Below are positions 1 to 8,416 of a DNA stretch of 64,000 nucleotides, piece by piece. The notes under the pieces were generated by a model that was given only the letters and a program-made list of their open reading frames with translations, made no database searches and was not told the DNA's origin. This stretch comes from Poseidonibacter antarcticus (lineage in GTDB: Bacteria; Campylobacterota; Campylobacteria; Campylobacterales; Arcobacteraceae), in the NCBI RefSeq assembly GCF_003667345.1, contig NZ_RCWF01000001.1, positions 1-64,000 of the forward strand. Reading direction: 5' to 3'. A program made the translations under genes and the position numbers. The first letter of the stretch is position 1, and every line of letters begins with the position of its first letter.

Positions 1-65
1 CTGGATTTGAACCAGCGACCTACGGGTTATGAGCCCGTCGAGCTACCGTGCTGCTCTATTCCGCG
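1..65 (-). tRNA. tRNA-fMet (CAT), 3' end cut by window edge
   Basis: Read on the minus strand, the gene starts CGCGGAATAGAGCAG and has the anticodon stem-loop CGGGCTCATAACCCG (anticodon CAT) and a T-arm with GGTTCAAATCC. Three G-C pairs in the anticodon stem and an unpaired-type first base C1 are the marks of the initiator tRNA. About 12 nt of the acceptor 3' side lie beyond position 1. Confidence 0.93.
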
Positions 66-83
66 ATAATTAAAATACTTAAG

Positions 84-158
84 TGGATGGGGTAGAAGGA
101 TTCGAACCTTCGAATGCTAGCACCAAAAGCTAGTGCCTTACCACTTGGCGATACCCCA
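84..158 (-). tRNA. tRNA-Gln (TTG)
   Basis: Full cloverleaf on the minus strand: acceptor strands TGGGGTA and TACCCCA, anticodon loop CTTTTGG (anticodon TTG) and a T-arm with GGTTCGAATCC. CCA is encoded at 86-84. The discriminator base reads U rather than the G of E. coli tRNA-Gln. The U1-A72 end pair is the type read by GatCAB in bacteria that charge tRNA-Gln indirectly, as Campylobacterota do. The fMet gene follows in the same direction, so the two may be co-transcribed. Confidence 0.95.
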
Positions 159-276
159 ATGTTTTTAAGTGACGAAATTATAGTAAAAAAGTATATACTT
201 GTCAAGTAGTTTTAGATTAAATTTTAATATTTTTGATATAATATTGAAAAACAAATATTATATAAAAAGAAGAAAA

Positions 277-1308
277 ATGAATGCAATACAAAGAGTGAAA
301 GAAGCTATTTTAGAAATTCAAAAAGGTAATATGGTTATTATGCTTGATGATGAAGATAGAGAAAATGAAGGTGACCTTGTTTATGCAGCAGCGTTAAGCA
401 CTCCACAAAAAGTAAATTTTATGGCAACAAATGCAAAAGGTTTAATTTGTGTATCAGTTACAAAAGAGACTGCAAATAAATTAGAACTTAATCCAATGGT
501 TAAAGCGAATACATCGTCATATGAAACAGCATTTACTGTTTCTGTTGATGCTGTTGATGCATTAACTGGAATTAGTGCAGGGGAAAGAGATGATACTATT
601 AAAATTTTAGCAAATCCCATTTCAAATGCTGCACAACTTGTACGACCAGGACATATATTCCCTTTAATTGCAAAGGATGGTGGAGTACTAGTAAGAACAG
701 GGCATACAGAAGGAAGTGTAGATTTATGTAAGTTAGCTGGACTTAATGGTGAAGCAGTTATTTGTGAGATCATGAAAGAAGATGGAACAATGGCTAGACG
801 TGATGATTTAGATATTTTTGCAAATAAACATAATATGAAACAAATTTATATTTCTGATTTAGTTGAATATAGATTATCACATGAAAAATTAGTAGAAGAA
901 GTTTCAAATGAGAATACATTATTTTTTGGAACTACTACACTAAAGAAAGAATTTAAAGATCATTTAGGAAATATTCATACAGCTATATTATTTGGTGAGA
1001 CAAATGAAATAACACATGTTAAATTTCATACTGTAATCCCTGATTTAGATCTCTTCTTAAATGATGAGAAATTAAATTCAATGCTTAAAACAATAAATTT
1101 TTTACAATCAAAAGGTGGAATTTTAATTTTTCTAAGTAATGATGCAACATCAAAAGAATCTCAAAAAGATTTTGGAATAGGGGCACAAATATTAAATACA
1201 CTTAATATTAAACAAATTAAATTAATGACAAGCGGTGGAAAACATTCATTTGTTGGTTTAAATGGATTTGGACTAGAAATAATTGAAGAAATTCAAATAG
1301 AGTGTTAA
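277..1308 (+). CDS. ribBA: 3,4-dihydroxy-2-butanone 4-phosphate synthase with degenerate GTP cyclohydrolase II-like domain
   Basis: Riboflavin biosynthesis: makes dihydroxybutanone phosphate from ribulose 5-phosphate. The N-terminal ~205 residues are a complete RibB domain, with the acidic DDEDRENEGDL motif, a RTGHTEGSVDL segment and a CEIMKEDGTMAR segment. The rest aligns with RibA only in outline: the end, FGIGAQILNTLNIKQIKL then GLNGFGLEI, matches, but the zinc-cysteine cluster is replaced by a segment with no cysteine. GTP cyclohydrolase II activity is therefore unlikely. The start is the ATG at 277 (343 aa). An in-frame ATG at 199 would add 26 residues with no family similarity. It is convergent with pckA across a shared terminator. 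Confidence 0.93.
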   Translation: MNAIQRVKEAILEIQKGNMVIMLDDEDRENEGDLVYAAALSTPQKVNFMATNAKGLICVSVTKETANKLELNPMVKANTSSYETAFTVSVDAVDALTGISAGERDDTIKILANPISNAAQLVRPGHIFPLIAKDGGVLVRTGHTEGSVDLCKLAGLNGEAVICEIMKEDGTMARRDDLDIFANKHNMKQIYISDLVEYRLSHEKLVEEVSNENTLFFGTTTLKKEFKDHLGNIHTAILFGETNEITHVKFHTVIPDLDLFLNDEKLNSMLKTINFLQSKGGILIFLSNDATSKESQKDFGIGAQILNTLNIKQIKLMTSGGKHSFVGLNGFGLEIIEEIQIEC

Positions 1309-1361
1309 TAAATTAACTTATTGTTACAATTTTTATTAGATTTAATAGAAGTTATTTATAT

Positions 1362-1396
1362 AAAAAAAGGAGTGAATTAATTCACTCCTTTTTTTT
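1362..1396. terminator. Bidirectional rho-independent terminator between ribBA and pckA
   Basis: Perfect inverted repeat GGAGTGAATT / AATTCACTCC (1369-1388), with seven A before it and eight T after it, so it can act on both strands. It sits 53 bp after the ribBA stop and 24 bp after the pckA stop. Confidence 0.9.
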
Positions 1397-1419
1397 ATAA
1401 GATATATTAAAAATATATC

Positions 1420-3000
1420 TTATAAAATTGGTCCTGCAGCAGTGAAATCATATTCACTTTCCAAAGTTAAATATTTTTTAAAGTTTTCAATATACATTGA
1501 AGCTAATCTACTTTTTGTTTCATCATATTCTGCTTTATTAGCCCAAGTATTTCTAGGATTTAAAACCTTAGTTTCAACACCATTTAGCGTTTTTGGAATT
1601 TTTAAATTAAAAGTTGATAAAGTTTCAAACTCTGAATCATTAATAGATCCATCTAAAATTGCATTAATACAAGCTCTAGTATTTTTAATAGTCATTCTTG
1701 TTCCAACACCATAAGCACCACCTGTCCATCCTGTATTAACAAGAAAAACATTTACATTATGTCTATCAATTTTTTGACCTAATAATTCTGCGTAAACAGT
1801 AGGATTTAATGGTAAAAAAGCTTCTCCAAAACAAGATGAGAATGTTGCAACTGGTTCAGTAATACCTCTTTCTGTTCCGGCAACTTTAGCAGTATATCCA
1901 CTTAAAAAGTAATACATAGCTTGTTGTTTATCAAGTTTTGCAACTGGAGGTAAAACTCCAAATGCATCAGCACATAAGAATATAATATTAGTAGGGTGTC
2001 CACCCATCATATCTGGTGTATGATTTACTATATGATTTAAAGGATAAGAAACTCTTGTATTTTCAGTTTTTGAAGCATTTGAATAATCAACAACACCATT
2101 TTCATCAGCAACAACATTTTCTAAAATTGCACCTTTTTTTATAGCATTAAAAATTTCAGGTTCAGAACTTTCATCAAGATTAATTACTTTTGCGTAACAT
2201 CCCCCTTCAAAGTTAAACACACCATGATCATCCCAACCATGCTCATCATCACCAATTAAAGCTCTTTTAGGATCAGTAGAAAGTGTAGTTTTACCAGTTC
2301 CTGATAAACCAAAGAATAAAGCAGTATCACCATCTTCTCCAATATTAGCAGAACAATGCATTGCCAACTTACCTTCTAAAGGAAGCCAATAATTCATCAT
2401 TGAGAAAACACCTTTTTTCATCTCACCAGCATACCAAGTTCCACCAATAATTGCTACATTATCTTCTACATTAAATACAACAAATACTTCTGAATGTAAA
2501 TTATGACTAGCATATGCCATATCAACAGTTTTACAAGAATTATAAATTGTAAAGTCTGGAACAAAATTATCTATTTCCTCTTGTGTTTCAGGCATAATAA
2601 ACATATTCTGAATAAAATGAGCCTGCCATGCAACTTCAGTAATAAATCTAACAGATTTTCTTGAATCTAATGATGCACCACAATACACATCTGTAACATA
2701 TAAATCTTTGTTACTTAATTGTTTTTTTGAAGTAACTAATAATTCTTCATAAACTTCTTTAGATACTTTATGATTTATATCACCCCATGCAATATATTTA
2801 TTTGATGGATCTTGATTAACAAAAAACTTATCTTTAGGACTTCTACCTGTAAATATACCAGTATCAATCATTAATGCACCAGATGAAGATACTTTTGCAC
2901 CTTCATTTTCAACTGCATGTTCTATTAATGTATCCACATCAAGATTTCTTCTAACCATTCCCACATTTTCTAAACCTAAAGAGTCTTTAATTTCAGACAT
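1420..3000 (-). CDS. pckA: Phosphoenolpyruvate carboxykinase (ATP)
   Basis: Converts oxaloacetate and ATP to phosphoenolpyruvate, CO2 and ADP in the cytosol, the first step of gluconeogenesis. The 526-aa length is usual for the ATP-dependent family. Visible signatures are the kinase-1 P-loop [11 protein letters not shown] (about residues 232-242), the following metal-binding kinase-2 segment GDDEHGW, the oxaloacetate-binding TGRSPKDKF near the N terminus, and the C-terminal adenine-binding NTGWTGG and [10 protein letters not shown]. It is last in the oadG-oadA-oadB-pckA run, 27 bp after oadB. This context links PEP synthesis to oxaloacetate handling. Confidence 0.97.
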   Translation of the reverse strand: MSEIKDSLGLENVGMVRRNLDVDTLIEHAVENEGAKVSSSGALMIDTGIFTGRSPKDKFFVNQDPSNKYIAWGDINHKVSKEVYEELLVTSKKQLSNKDLYVTDVYCGASLDSRKSVRFITEVAWQAHFIQNMFIMPETQEEIDNFVPDFTIYNSCKTVDMAYASHNLHSEVFVVFNVEDNVAIIGGTWYAGEMKKGVFSMMNYWLPLEGKLAMHCSANIGEDGDTALFFGLSGTGKTTLSTDPKRALIGDDEHGWDDHGVFNFEGGCYAKVINLDESSEPEIFNAIKKGAILENVVADENGVVDYSNASKTENTRVSYPLNHIVNHTPDMMGGHPTNIIFLCADAFGVLPPVAKLDKQQAMYYFLSGYTAKVAGTERGITEPVATFSSCFGEAFLPLNPTVYAELLGQKIDRHNVNVFLVNTGWTGGAYGVGTRMTIKNTRACINAILDGSINDSEFETLSTFNLKIPKTLNGVETKVLNPRNTWANKAEYDETKSRLASMYIENFKKYLTLESEYDFTAAGPIL

Positions 3001-3027
3001 AATTTAATTCTTCCTACTAATTAATTT

Positions 3028-4353
3028 TTATTTAAATATTGATAAAAGTACACCCGCTGCAACGGCTGACCCAATTACCCCAGCAACATTAGGACCCATC
3101 GCATGCATTAATAAAATGTTCGATGAATCATATTGTTGACCTTCTTTACTTACAACCCTTGCTGCCATTGGTACAGCTGATACTCCAGCTGCTCCAATTA
3201 AAGGATTGATCTGATTGTCTTTTGAACTTAATAAGTTCATAACTTTTGCCATTAAAACACCCATAGCAGTACCTGCTGCAAATGCTAATAATCCTATTGC
3301 CATAATACCCATAGTCTCTACAACTAAGAATTGTTCTGAAGCAAGTTTTGATCCTACTCCTAATCCTAAGAATATTGTTACAATATTTATTAAAGCATTT
3401 TGCATTGTATCAGAAAGTCTATCAACAACACCTGATTCTTTAGCAAAATTTCCAAAACAAAGTGCACCAATAAGTGGAGAGGCATCTGGCAAGATTAATA
3501 ATGTTAAAGTTAAAACAACAAGAGGAAAGACCATTTTTTCTAATTTTGAAACTTTTCTTGTTGATTTCATTCTTATTTTTCGTTCAGCATCATTTGTAAA
3601 CAATCTCATAATAGGAGGTTGAATAACTGGAACTAAAGCCATATAAGAATAAGCGGCAACTGCAATTGCACCAAGTAATTCAGGTGCCAAAGCAGATGCA
3701 ATAAATATTGAAGTTGGACCATCAGCCCCTCCAATAATTGAAATTGCAGCTGCTTGTTGTAATGTAAAATCAATTCCTGGTGCATATTGAGAAAGAACAA
3801 CCGCTCCAACTAATGAACCAAAAATACCAAATTGTGCTGCACCACCTAGTAATGCTGTTTTTGGATTTGCTAATAATGGACCAAAATCTGTCATAGCCCC
3901 AACACCCATAAATATAAGTAATGGGAAGAACTCATTTGCAATACCCATATTATAAATAATTCCAAGCATTCCATGGTCACCTGCTATATTTGCGATTGGA
4001 ATATTTGCTAAAATTCCACCAAATCCAATTGGAATTAGTAGTAATGGTTCAAAACCTTTTTTAATTGCAAGATAAAATAGTAAAAAACAAATAAGAATCA
4101 TGATAACTCTACCGCTACTTTGTGCGAAGATACTCATATCATTACCGTGCGAATCTTTTACACCTTCTTTAGGACTAAGAATTGCACTTAATCCTGTAGT
4201 TTGATAAAAAGACCCAATAAGTTGTGTCATACTTTTTGATTGATATTCTTCACTTTGAGTATCAGCATCAACTACTGTAGTCGTTGATGCTGATGCACTA
4301 AAAGAGAAGAAACTCATTAAAAGGAAAATAGAAATAAATAAACTTTTTTTCAT
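3028..4353 (-). CDS. oadB: Sodium-pumping oxaloacetate decarboxylase, beta subunit
   Basis: Integral membrane subunit that decarboxylates carboxybiotin and exports Na+. Family signatures include [10 protein letters not shown] (the Asp of the ion path) and the repeated hydrophobic membrane spans; the C-terminal [18 protein letters not shown] is also typical. The N terminus [20 protein letters not shown] looks like a signal peptide or first membrane span, followed by an extra polar stretch of about 50 residues. I place the start at 4353 (441 aa), because GGAG lies just upstream. A longer reading from 4380 would overlap oadA and lacks a site. It is preceded by oadA with a 19-bp gap. Confidence 0.95.
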   Translation of the reverse strand: MKKSLFISIFLLMSFFSFSASASTTTVVDADTQSEEYQSKSMTQLIGSFYQTTGLSAILSPKEGVKDSHGNDMSIFAQSSGRVIMILICFLLFYLAIKKGFEPLLLIPIGFGGILANIPIANIAGDHGMLGIIYNMGIANEFFPLLIFMGVGAMTDFGPLLANPKTALLGGAAQFGIFGSLVGAVVLSQYAPGIDFTLQQAAAISIIGGADGPTSIFIASALAPELLGAIAVAAYSYMALVPVIQPPIMRLFTNDAERKIRMKSTRKVSKLEKMVFPLVVLTLTLLILPDASPLIGALCFGNFAKESGVVDRLSDTMQNALINIVTIFLGLGVGSKLASEQFLVVETMGIMAIGLLAFAAGTAMGVLMAKVMNLLSSKDNQINPLIGAAGVSAVPMAARVVSKEGQQYDSSNILLMHAMGPNVAGVIGSAVAAGVLLSIFK

Positions 4354-4372
4354 TATTACTCCAATAAAACTA

Positions 4373-6187
4373 TTAACCAATAATGGCTAAAGTTTGTCCT
4401 TCTTCAACAGCATCATTTGCTGCAACTAAAATTTTAGTAATAGTACCAGCCTCAGGTGCATTAATATCAATTTCCATTTTCATAGCTTCTAAAATCATAA
4501 TTTGTTGATCTTTTTCAACTTTATCACCTTCTTTTACAAGAATTTTCCATACGGCACCATTTACAACTGCAGGTACTTCTACTCCTTCACCATTTGAACT
4601 AACTGGAGCTGAAGCTGTATTAGAATTTGAAGTAACTGGAGTTACTTGTATATCAGCATTACCTTCTGCAATTGACACATTAAACTTTTGACCATCTACA
4701 ACTACTGTATAATTTCCATTTGCATTACTCATATTCTTATTTTCTCCTAAATTACAATCTTTATCATTTTCACAAGCTGAATCATTTTTTCTAATATTTA
4801 ATGGTGATTCACCTTTTAAGAAGGCAATACCTTTTTCATCACAAGCTGCTGCAATAAATATGTTTTCTTCACTTGCTTCAATACCTTCTATTTCTAATCT
4901 TTGTTTCCAAACAGATATTTTTTTCTTTTCATCTCTATCTGCAATATCTAAAGGATTTTCTTTAGTTGGTTCCATTTTTAATTTTTCTGCTGCTAATGCA
5001 ACAATTTTTTCATCTGGAGCAACTGGAGTTTTACCAAAATATCCAAGTACCATTTTCCCATAACCTGGTGCTATTTGTTTCCATGGTCCAAACATTACAT
5101 TTGCATATGCTTGTTGCCAATAGAATTGTGAAACAGGAGTTACAGATGTACCATAACCACCTTTTTCAACAACTTCTCTCATAGCTTTAATTACTTCTGG
5201 AAATTTATGTAAAGTTCCATTATCTCTCATCATTTGAGTATTAGCAGTTAAAGCTCCACCTGGCATTGGTGAAAATGGAATTAAAGGAGAAACTTGCGTT
5301 GCTTCTGGTGGGATAAAGTAGTCTTTTAATTGGTGACCTAAAACTTCTTGATATTTAAGAATTTTTTCAATTTCTAAACCACCAAGATCATAGTTTTTAC
5401 CTTTTACAGCATGTAACATAGTTAAAATATCTGGTTGAGAAGTTCCACCTGAAACTGGACTTGCTGCTAAATCAATACCATCTGCACCTGCATCTAAAGC
5501 AGCTAAATAACAAGCAACTGATACACCAGCTGTTTCATGTGTATGTAATCTAATATGAGTATCATTTCCAACTAGTTTTCTAGCCATCTGAATAGTTTCA
5601 TATACTTTTTGAGGAGATGAAGTTCCTGATGCATCTTTAAAACAAAGAGAATCATAAGGAAGTCCACTATCTAAAATTTGTCTTAGTGTTTTTTCATAGA
5701 AAGCAACATCATGTGCACCCGTACATCCTGGAGGTAAATCCATAAGAGTAACAACAACTTCATGATTTACCCCATACTTCTTAATACATTCAGCTGAGTA
5801 CTCTAAATTTTGAACATCATTTAGAGCATCAAAATTTCTTATTGTTGAAGTACCATGTTTTGCGAACATTTTTGCATGTAAGTCTATTAGTTCTCTAGAA
5901 CCTGTATCTAACATTACTGTATTGATACCACGAGCTAGTGTTTGTAAGTTTGCATCTGGACCAACAATTTCTCTGAATTTATCCATCATTTCAAATGCAT
6001 TTTCTTGTAAGTAGAAAAATAAAGATTGGAACCTAGCTCCACCACCAAACTCAAAATGAGTTATACCCGCATCTTTCGCAGCTTCTACAGCTGGGAAAAA
6101 GTCATTCATTAAAACTCTACCTCCAAAGACAGATTGAAATCCATCTCTAAATGTAGTATCCATAACATCTATATACTTTTTCGACAT
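4373..6187 (-). CDS. oadA: Oxaloacetate decarboxylase alpha subunit (carboxyltransferase with biotinyl domain)
   Basis: Moves the carboxyl group of oxaloacetate to biotin; cytosolic part of the OadABG complex. The N-terminal carboxyltransferase barrel shows [10 protein letters not shown], the catalytic-lysine segment SLCFKDASG and the metal site [10 protein letters not shown] conserved PYC/OADA domain follows. A short linker with two cysteines and Asn/Asp-rich sequence (about 465-490) then leads to the C-terminal biotinyl domain with EAMKMEI, where the lysine carries biotin. A pyruvate carboxylase B subunit looks similar, but oadG and oadB on either side favour the decarboxylase. The oadG gap is 5 bp. 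Confidence 0.95.
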   Translation of the reverse strand: MSKKYIDVMDTTFRDGFQSVFGGRVLMNDFFPAVEAAKDAGITHFEFGGGARFQSLFFYLQENAFEMMDKFREIVGPDANLQTLARGINTVMLDTGSRELIDLHAKMFAKHGTSTIRNFDALNDVQNLEYSAECIKKYGVNHEVVVTLMDLPPGCTGAHDVAFYEKTLRQILDSGLPYDSLCFKDASGTSSPQKVYETIQMARKLVGNDTHIRLHTHETAGVSVACYLAALDAGADGIDLAASPVSGGTSQPDILTMLHAVKGKNYDLGGLEIEKILKYQEVLGHQLKDYFIPPEATQVSPLIPFSPMPGGALTANTQMMRDNGTLHKFPEVIKAMREVVEKGGYGTSVTPVSQFYWQQAYANVMFGPWKQIAPGYGKMVLGYFGKTPVAPDEKIVALAAEKLKMEPTKENPLDIADRDEKKKISVWKQRLEIEGIEASEENIFIAAACDEKGIAFLKGESPLNIRKNDSACENDKDCNLGENKNMSNANGNYTVVVDGQKFNVSIAEGNADIQVTPVTSNSNTASAPVSSNGEGVEVPAVVNGAVWKILVKEGDKVEKDQQIMILEAMKMEIDINAPEAGTITKILVAANDAVEEGQTLAIIG

Positions 6188-6192
6188 TAAAA

Positions 6193-6435
6193 TTAACCTT
6201 TTAGATTTTTATGATGTTGAACAGCTGCAACTATAGCAGCCACCTTCGCAGCTTCATTAGATGAAGCAGTTGCGGGAGGCCTTTTAATTGCTTCTATTTT
6301 CTTTTCGGGAAAATATTTTGTTAATAATGCCGCCTGAGCTTTAAGCACAAAAATCATAATAACTAAAAATGAGAATACAACACCCATCCCTAATAACATA
6401 AATTTAAATGCTTCCGTAACTAAGTTTATTTCCAT
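6193..6435 (-). CDS. oadG: Oxaloacetate decarboxylase gamma subunit
   Basis: Small membrane anchor that joins the alpha and beta subunits. It is 80 aa with one clear transmembrane helix near the N terminus (FMLLGMGVVFSFLVIMIFVL), then a charged, proline-containing cytosolic tail, the usual OadG plan. The ATG at 6435 is chosen because GGAG lies 6 nt upstream. An in-frame start at 6456 would add seven residues with no ribosome site. It is the first gene of the oad-pck unit and is divergent from the repressor gene at 6755. Confidence 0.88.
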   Translation of the reverse strand: MEINLVTEAFKFMLLGMGVVFSFLVIMIFVLKAQAALLTKYFPEKKIEAIKRPPATASSNEAAKVAAIVAAVQHHKNLKG

Positions 6436-6754
6436 AACAGTCTCCGTGGTTACCACAATGTGATTATTAGTGTAATAGTATATTAAAGTAGCTTTATTAA
6501 CATTTATACTTATCCTTGTTTTTTATTAAATTTATAAATTTGTTTTATTTATAATACTTTCTTAAAAAAGCTAAAAAATAAAGTTCAATTATTATGAAAA
6601 AATTTATTGCGTTATTTTAAAGTTTCATTATTTTTATAATCATTTTGTTCTTTTTTTTATTAAATATTACATTTTATTAAATATTTTAGATAAATACTTG
6701 ATTTATATTTCATAATGTAATATAATTGTGTAAAGACTATGTAAAGGATTAAAA
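6436..6754. other. Divergent AT-rich intergenic region between oadG and the repressor gene
   Basis: About 319 bp of very AT-rich DNA with no credible gene. It must hold the oad operon promoter (minus strand; a TATACT lies near 6480, assigned weakly) and the promoter and possible operators of the plus-strand repressor, listed separately. Confidence 0.7.
6656..6726 (+). promoter_or_regulatory. Sigma-70-type promoter with flanking repeats, probable self-operator of the S24 repressor
   Basis: TTGATT (6698-6703), a 17-bp spacer, then TATAAT (6721-6726), 28 bp before the gene's ATG. A 10-bp inverted repeat, ATATTACATT (6664-6673) and AATGTAATAT (6714-6723), brackets this promoter, and its right arm overlaps the -10 box. 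A 13-bp direct repeat TTTATTAAATATT occurs at 6656-6668 and 6673-6685. The promoter is seen directly; the operator role is inferred from position, and low sequence complexity weakens it. Confidence 0.55.
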
Positions 6755-7411
6755 ATGCTTATTGTAAGCGAAATAATTGATAAGTTAAAAGATATATTAA
6801 GTGCTGATGGAGTAAATGGGAAAATCTTTGATAAAGATGTTGCAAATTCATTAGAATTATCTCAGGCAAATTTTGCAACTATGAAAAATAGAGGGAAGAT
6901 TCCTTATTCAAATATCTTAAATTTTTGTGCAAAAAAGAAAATTTCTATCAATTGGTTACTTTATAATCAAAATCCAGGTTCTCTTGTAGATAGTACAGAT
7001 AAATACTGGATTAAGTATTTTCCAGAAATAAGTGTTAGTGCAGGAGGAGGGGCATATGAGAATAATGATGACTTTGAATCACTAGAAGTTCCAACATATT
7101 TTGTCAATAGTTTAGGTGGTAAAGAAAACCTTAAAAATATTGATGCAATTAATGTAGTAGGGGATTCAATGGAACCTACATTAAACGATAATAATATTAT
7201 ATTTTTAGATAAATCAAAAAATGATTGTTCAAGAGATGGTATATACGCTTTTACAACAGTACATGGATTATTTGTAAAAAGAATACAGAAAAGAGTTGAT
7301 GGAAAATTAGACATTATTTCGGATAATAAGGACTATCCTTCACAGGTGTTAAGTAATAAAGATATTAAAATTATGGGCAAAGTTATAAGCTCTTTTGGAT
7401 CAGTGTATTAA
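6755..7411 (+). CDS. LexA/CI-like transcriptional repressor with peptidase S24 domain
   Basis: A DNA-binding repressor of the phage CI/HipB type. The N-terminal ~70 residues carry a helix-turn-helix in which VANSLELSQANFATMKNRG fits the two helices. The C-terminal S24 domain has the catalytic serine in NVVGDSMEPTL and the lysine in GLFVKRIQKR. A possible self-cleavage site is in the SAGGGAYEN segment between the domains. The ribosome site AAGGA sits 7 nt before the ATG. No other phage gene is nearby, so it may be a domesticated or stress regulator rather than part of a prophage. Its targets are unknown, perhaps its own promoter and the divergent oad operon. Confidence 0.85.
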   Translation: MLIVSEIIDKLKDILSADGVNGKIFDKDVANSLELSQANFATMKNRGKIPYSNILNFCAKKKISINWLLYNQNPGSLVDSTDKYWIKYFPEISVSAGGGAYENNDDFESLEVPTYFVNSLGGKENLKNIDAINVVGDSMEPTLNDNNIIFLDKSKNDCSRDGIYAFTTVHGLFVKRIQKRVDGKLDIISDNKDYPSQVLSNKDIKIMGKVISSFGSVY

Positions 7412-7426
7412 TATTAAGATTTAAAA

Positions 7427-8416
7427 TTAGAAAAGAGATAATTCTTTTTCTTTTTTTAATAGAATTTGTTGTATATCTTCAAACTTAAAACCGCTTATAT
7501 ATAAGGCATTAAAAGATTGGTTTTCTATAACATTTTTTATTTTATTTATATCTTTTACAATAATTTGCTCAACAGAAATATTTTTTATATAAGTTGAAGT
7601 GATATAAACTGTTTTTGCATAAGAGAACTTATCTTTTAAATAATTAATCTCTTTATTAATTAAAGAAGGCTCATTTTGAACTATAATAAACTTATTACTT
7701 TTCCCAAATTCAATAATAGTTAAATTTTTATCTAAAAAGATTGGTTTAAAGAAATTAAAATTCTTTAATTTGGAATCATCGAATTCATTAAGACTAAGAA
7801 AATTATAAACTCTTATAAAATCTTCTATATAAATACTTGGTATTTTTATTCTTTGAAAATAAGTATCTTTATAAGTAAAAGAAACTTCAAAAATAGAATG
7901 TTCAATTAAATTAGTTATACTAAAATTTTCTTTTTCAAAATTAGTATTATTAGGATAAAGTTTATTTAATAAATCAATATCTTTTGAAATGATTATTGAA
8001 TTTCCATCTATTTCATCAATTGTTGATATAAATTTACCTAAATCTTTTGAAATTAGTTTTACTTTTTTCTCATTAGAAGAAAAAACTGTAAGCAATTCAT
8101 AACTTATATCATTACAGAAATAAGCTTTTAGATTAAAGTTGGCTAATTTATATCTAATAAGTTTTATAATAATAGTATTAATATCATCTACTTTTATCCA
8201 AGCAATTTCATTATCTATTATAGGATAAATACTTTTTGTAATAATAGCAAAAGCACCTTTTTGTACAGCTATTTGAATATCATCCAAATTATTAGCTATA
8301 AAAAGATCACCTTCTTTTACTTTATTTACATCAGTTTTAAAAGAGTATATAAAAGATATTGATGGGGAATTTAAAAGTTTCCCATCAATAATATCTATAA
8401 TAGAATTTATTTTCAC
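7427..8416 (-). CDS. Mur-ligase N-terminal-like protein of unknown function
   Basis: A 329-aa protein whose N terminus resembles the UDP-binding domain of MurE/MurF: VKEGDLFIANNLDD followed by AVQKGAFAIITK matches the family's 'GDLFIA...A..KGA..I' pattern. The ATP-binding GTNGKT loop of Mur ligases is absent, and the rest is Lys/Ile/Asn-rich without a motif I can name, so ligase activity is not supported. The start codon is GTG at 8416, whose G is the last base of the metG stop (TAGTG), which implies translational coupling. As I recall, an uncharacterised gene also sits by metG in Campylobacter. I do not assign a function. Confidence 0.75.
   Translation of the reverse strand: MKINSIIDIIDGKLLNSPSISFIYSFKTDVNKVKEGDLFIANNLDDIQIAVQKGAFAIITKSIYPIIDNEIAWIKVDDINTIIIKLIRYKLANFNLKAYFCNDISYELLTVFSSNEKKVKLISKDLGKFISTIDEIDGNSIIISKDIDLLNKLYPNNTNFEKENFSITNLIEHSIFEVSFTYKDTYFQRIKIPSIYIEDFIRVYNFLSLNEFDDSKLKNFNFFKPIFLDKNLTIIEFGKSNKFIIVQNEPSLINKEINYLKDKFSYAKTVYITSTYIKNISVEQIIVKDINKIKNVIENQSFNALYISGFKFEDIQQILLKKEKELSLF

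Noticed and set aside
199-276. N-terminal extension of ribBA from an ATG at 199
   Set aside because: The 26 added residues do not resemble the family; the RibB domain begins at the ATG at 277.
381-773. Antisense 130-residue frame inside ribBA, and other similar shadow frames across the window
   Set aside because: They mirror coding sequence of real genes, lack ribosome sites and match no family.
6755-7411. Prophage start at the CI-like repressor
   Set aside because: Neighbours are housekeeping genes; no integrase, structural or lysis gene is close.
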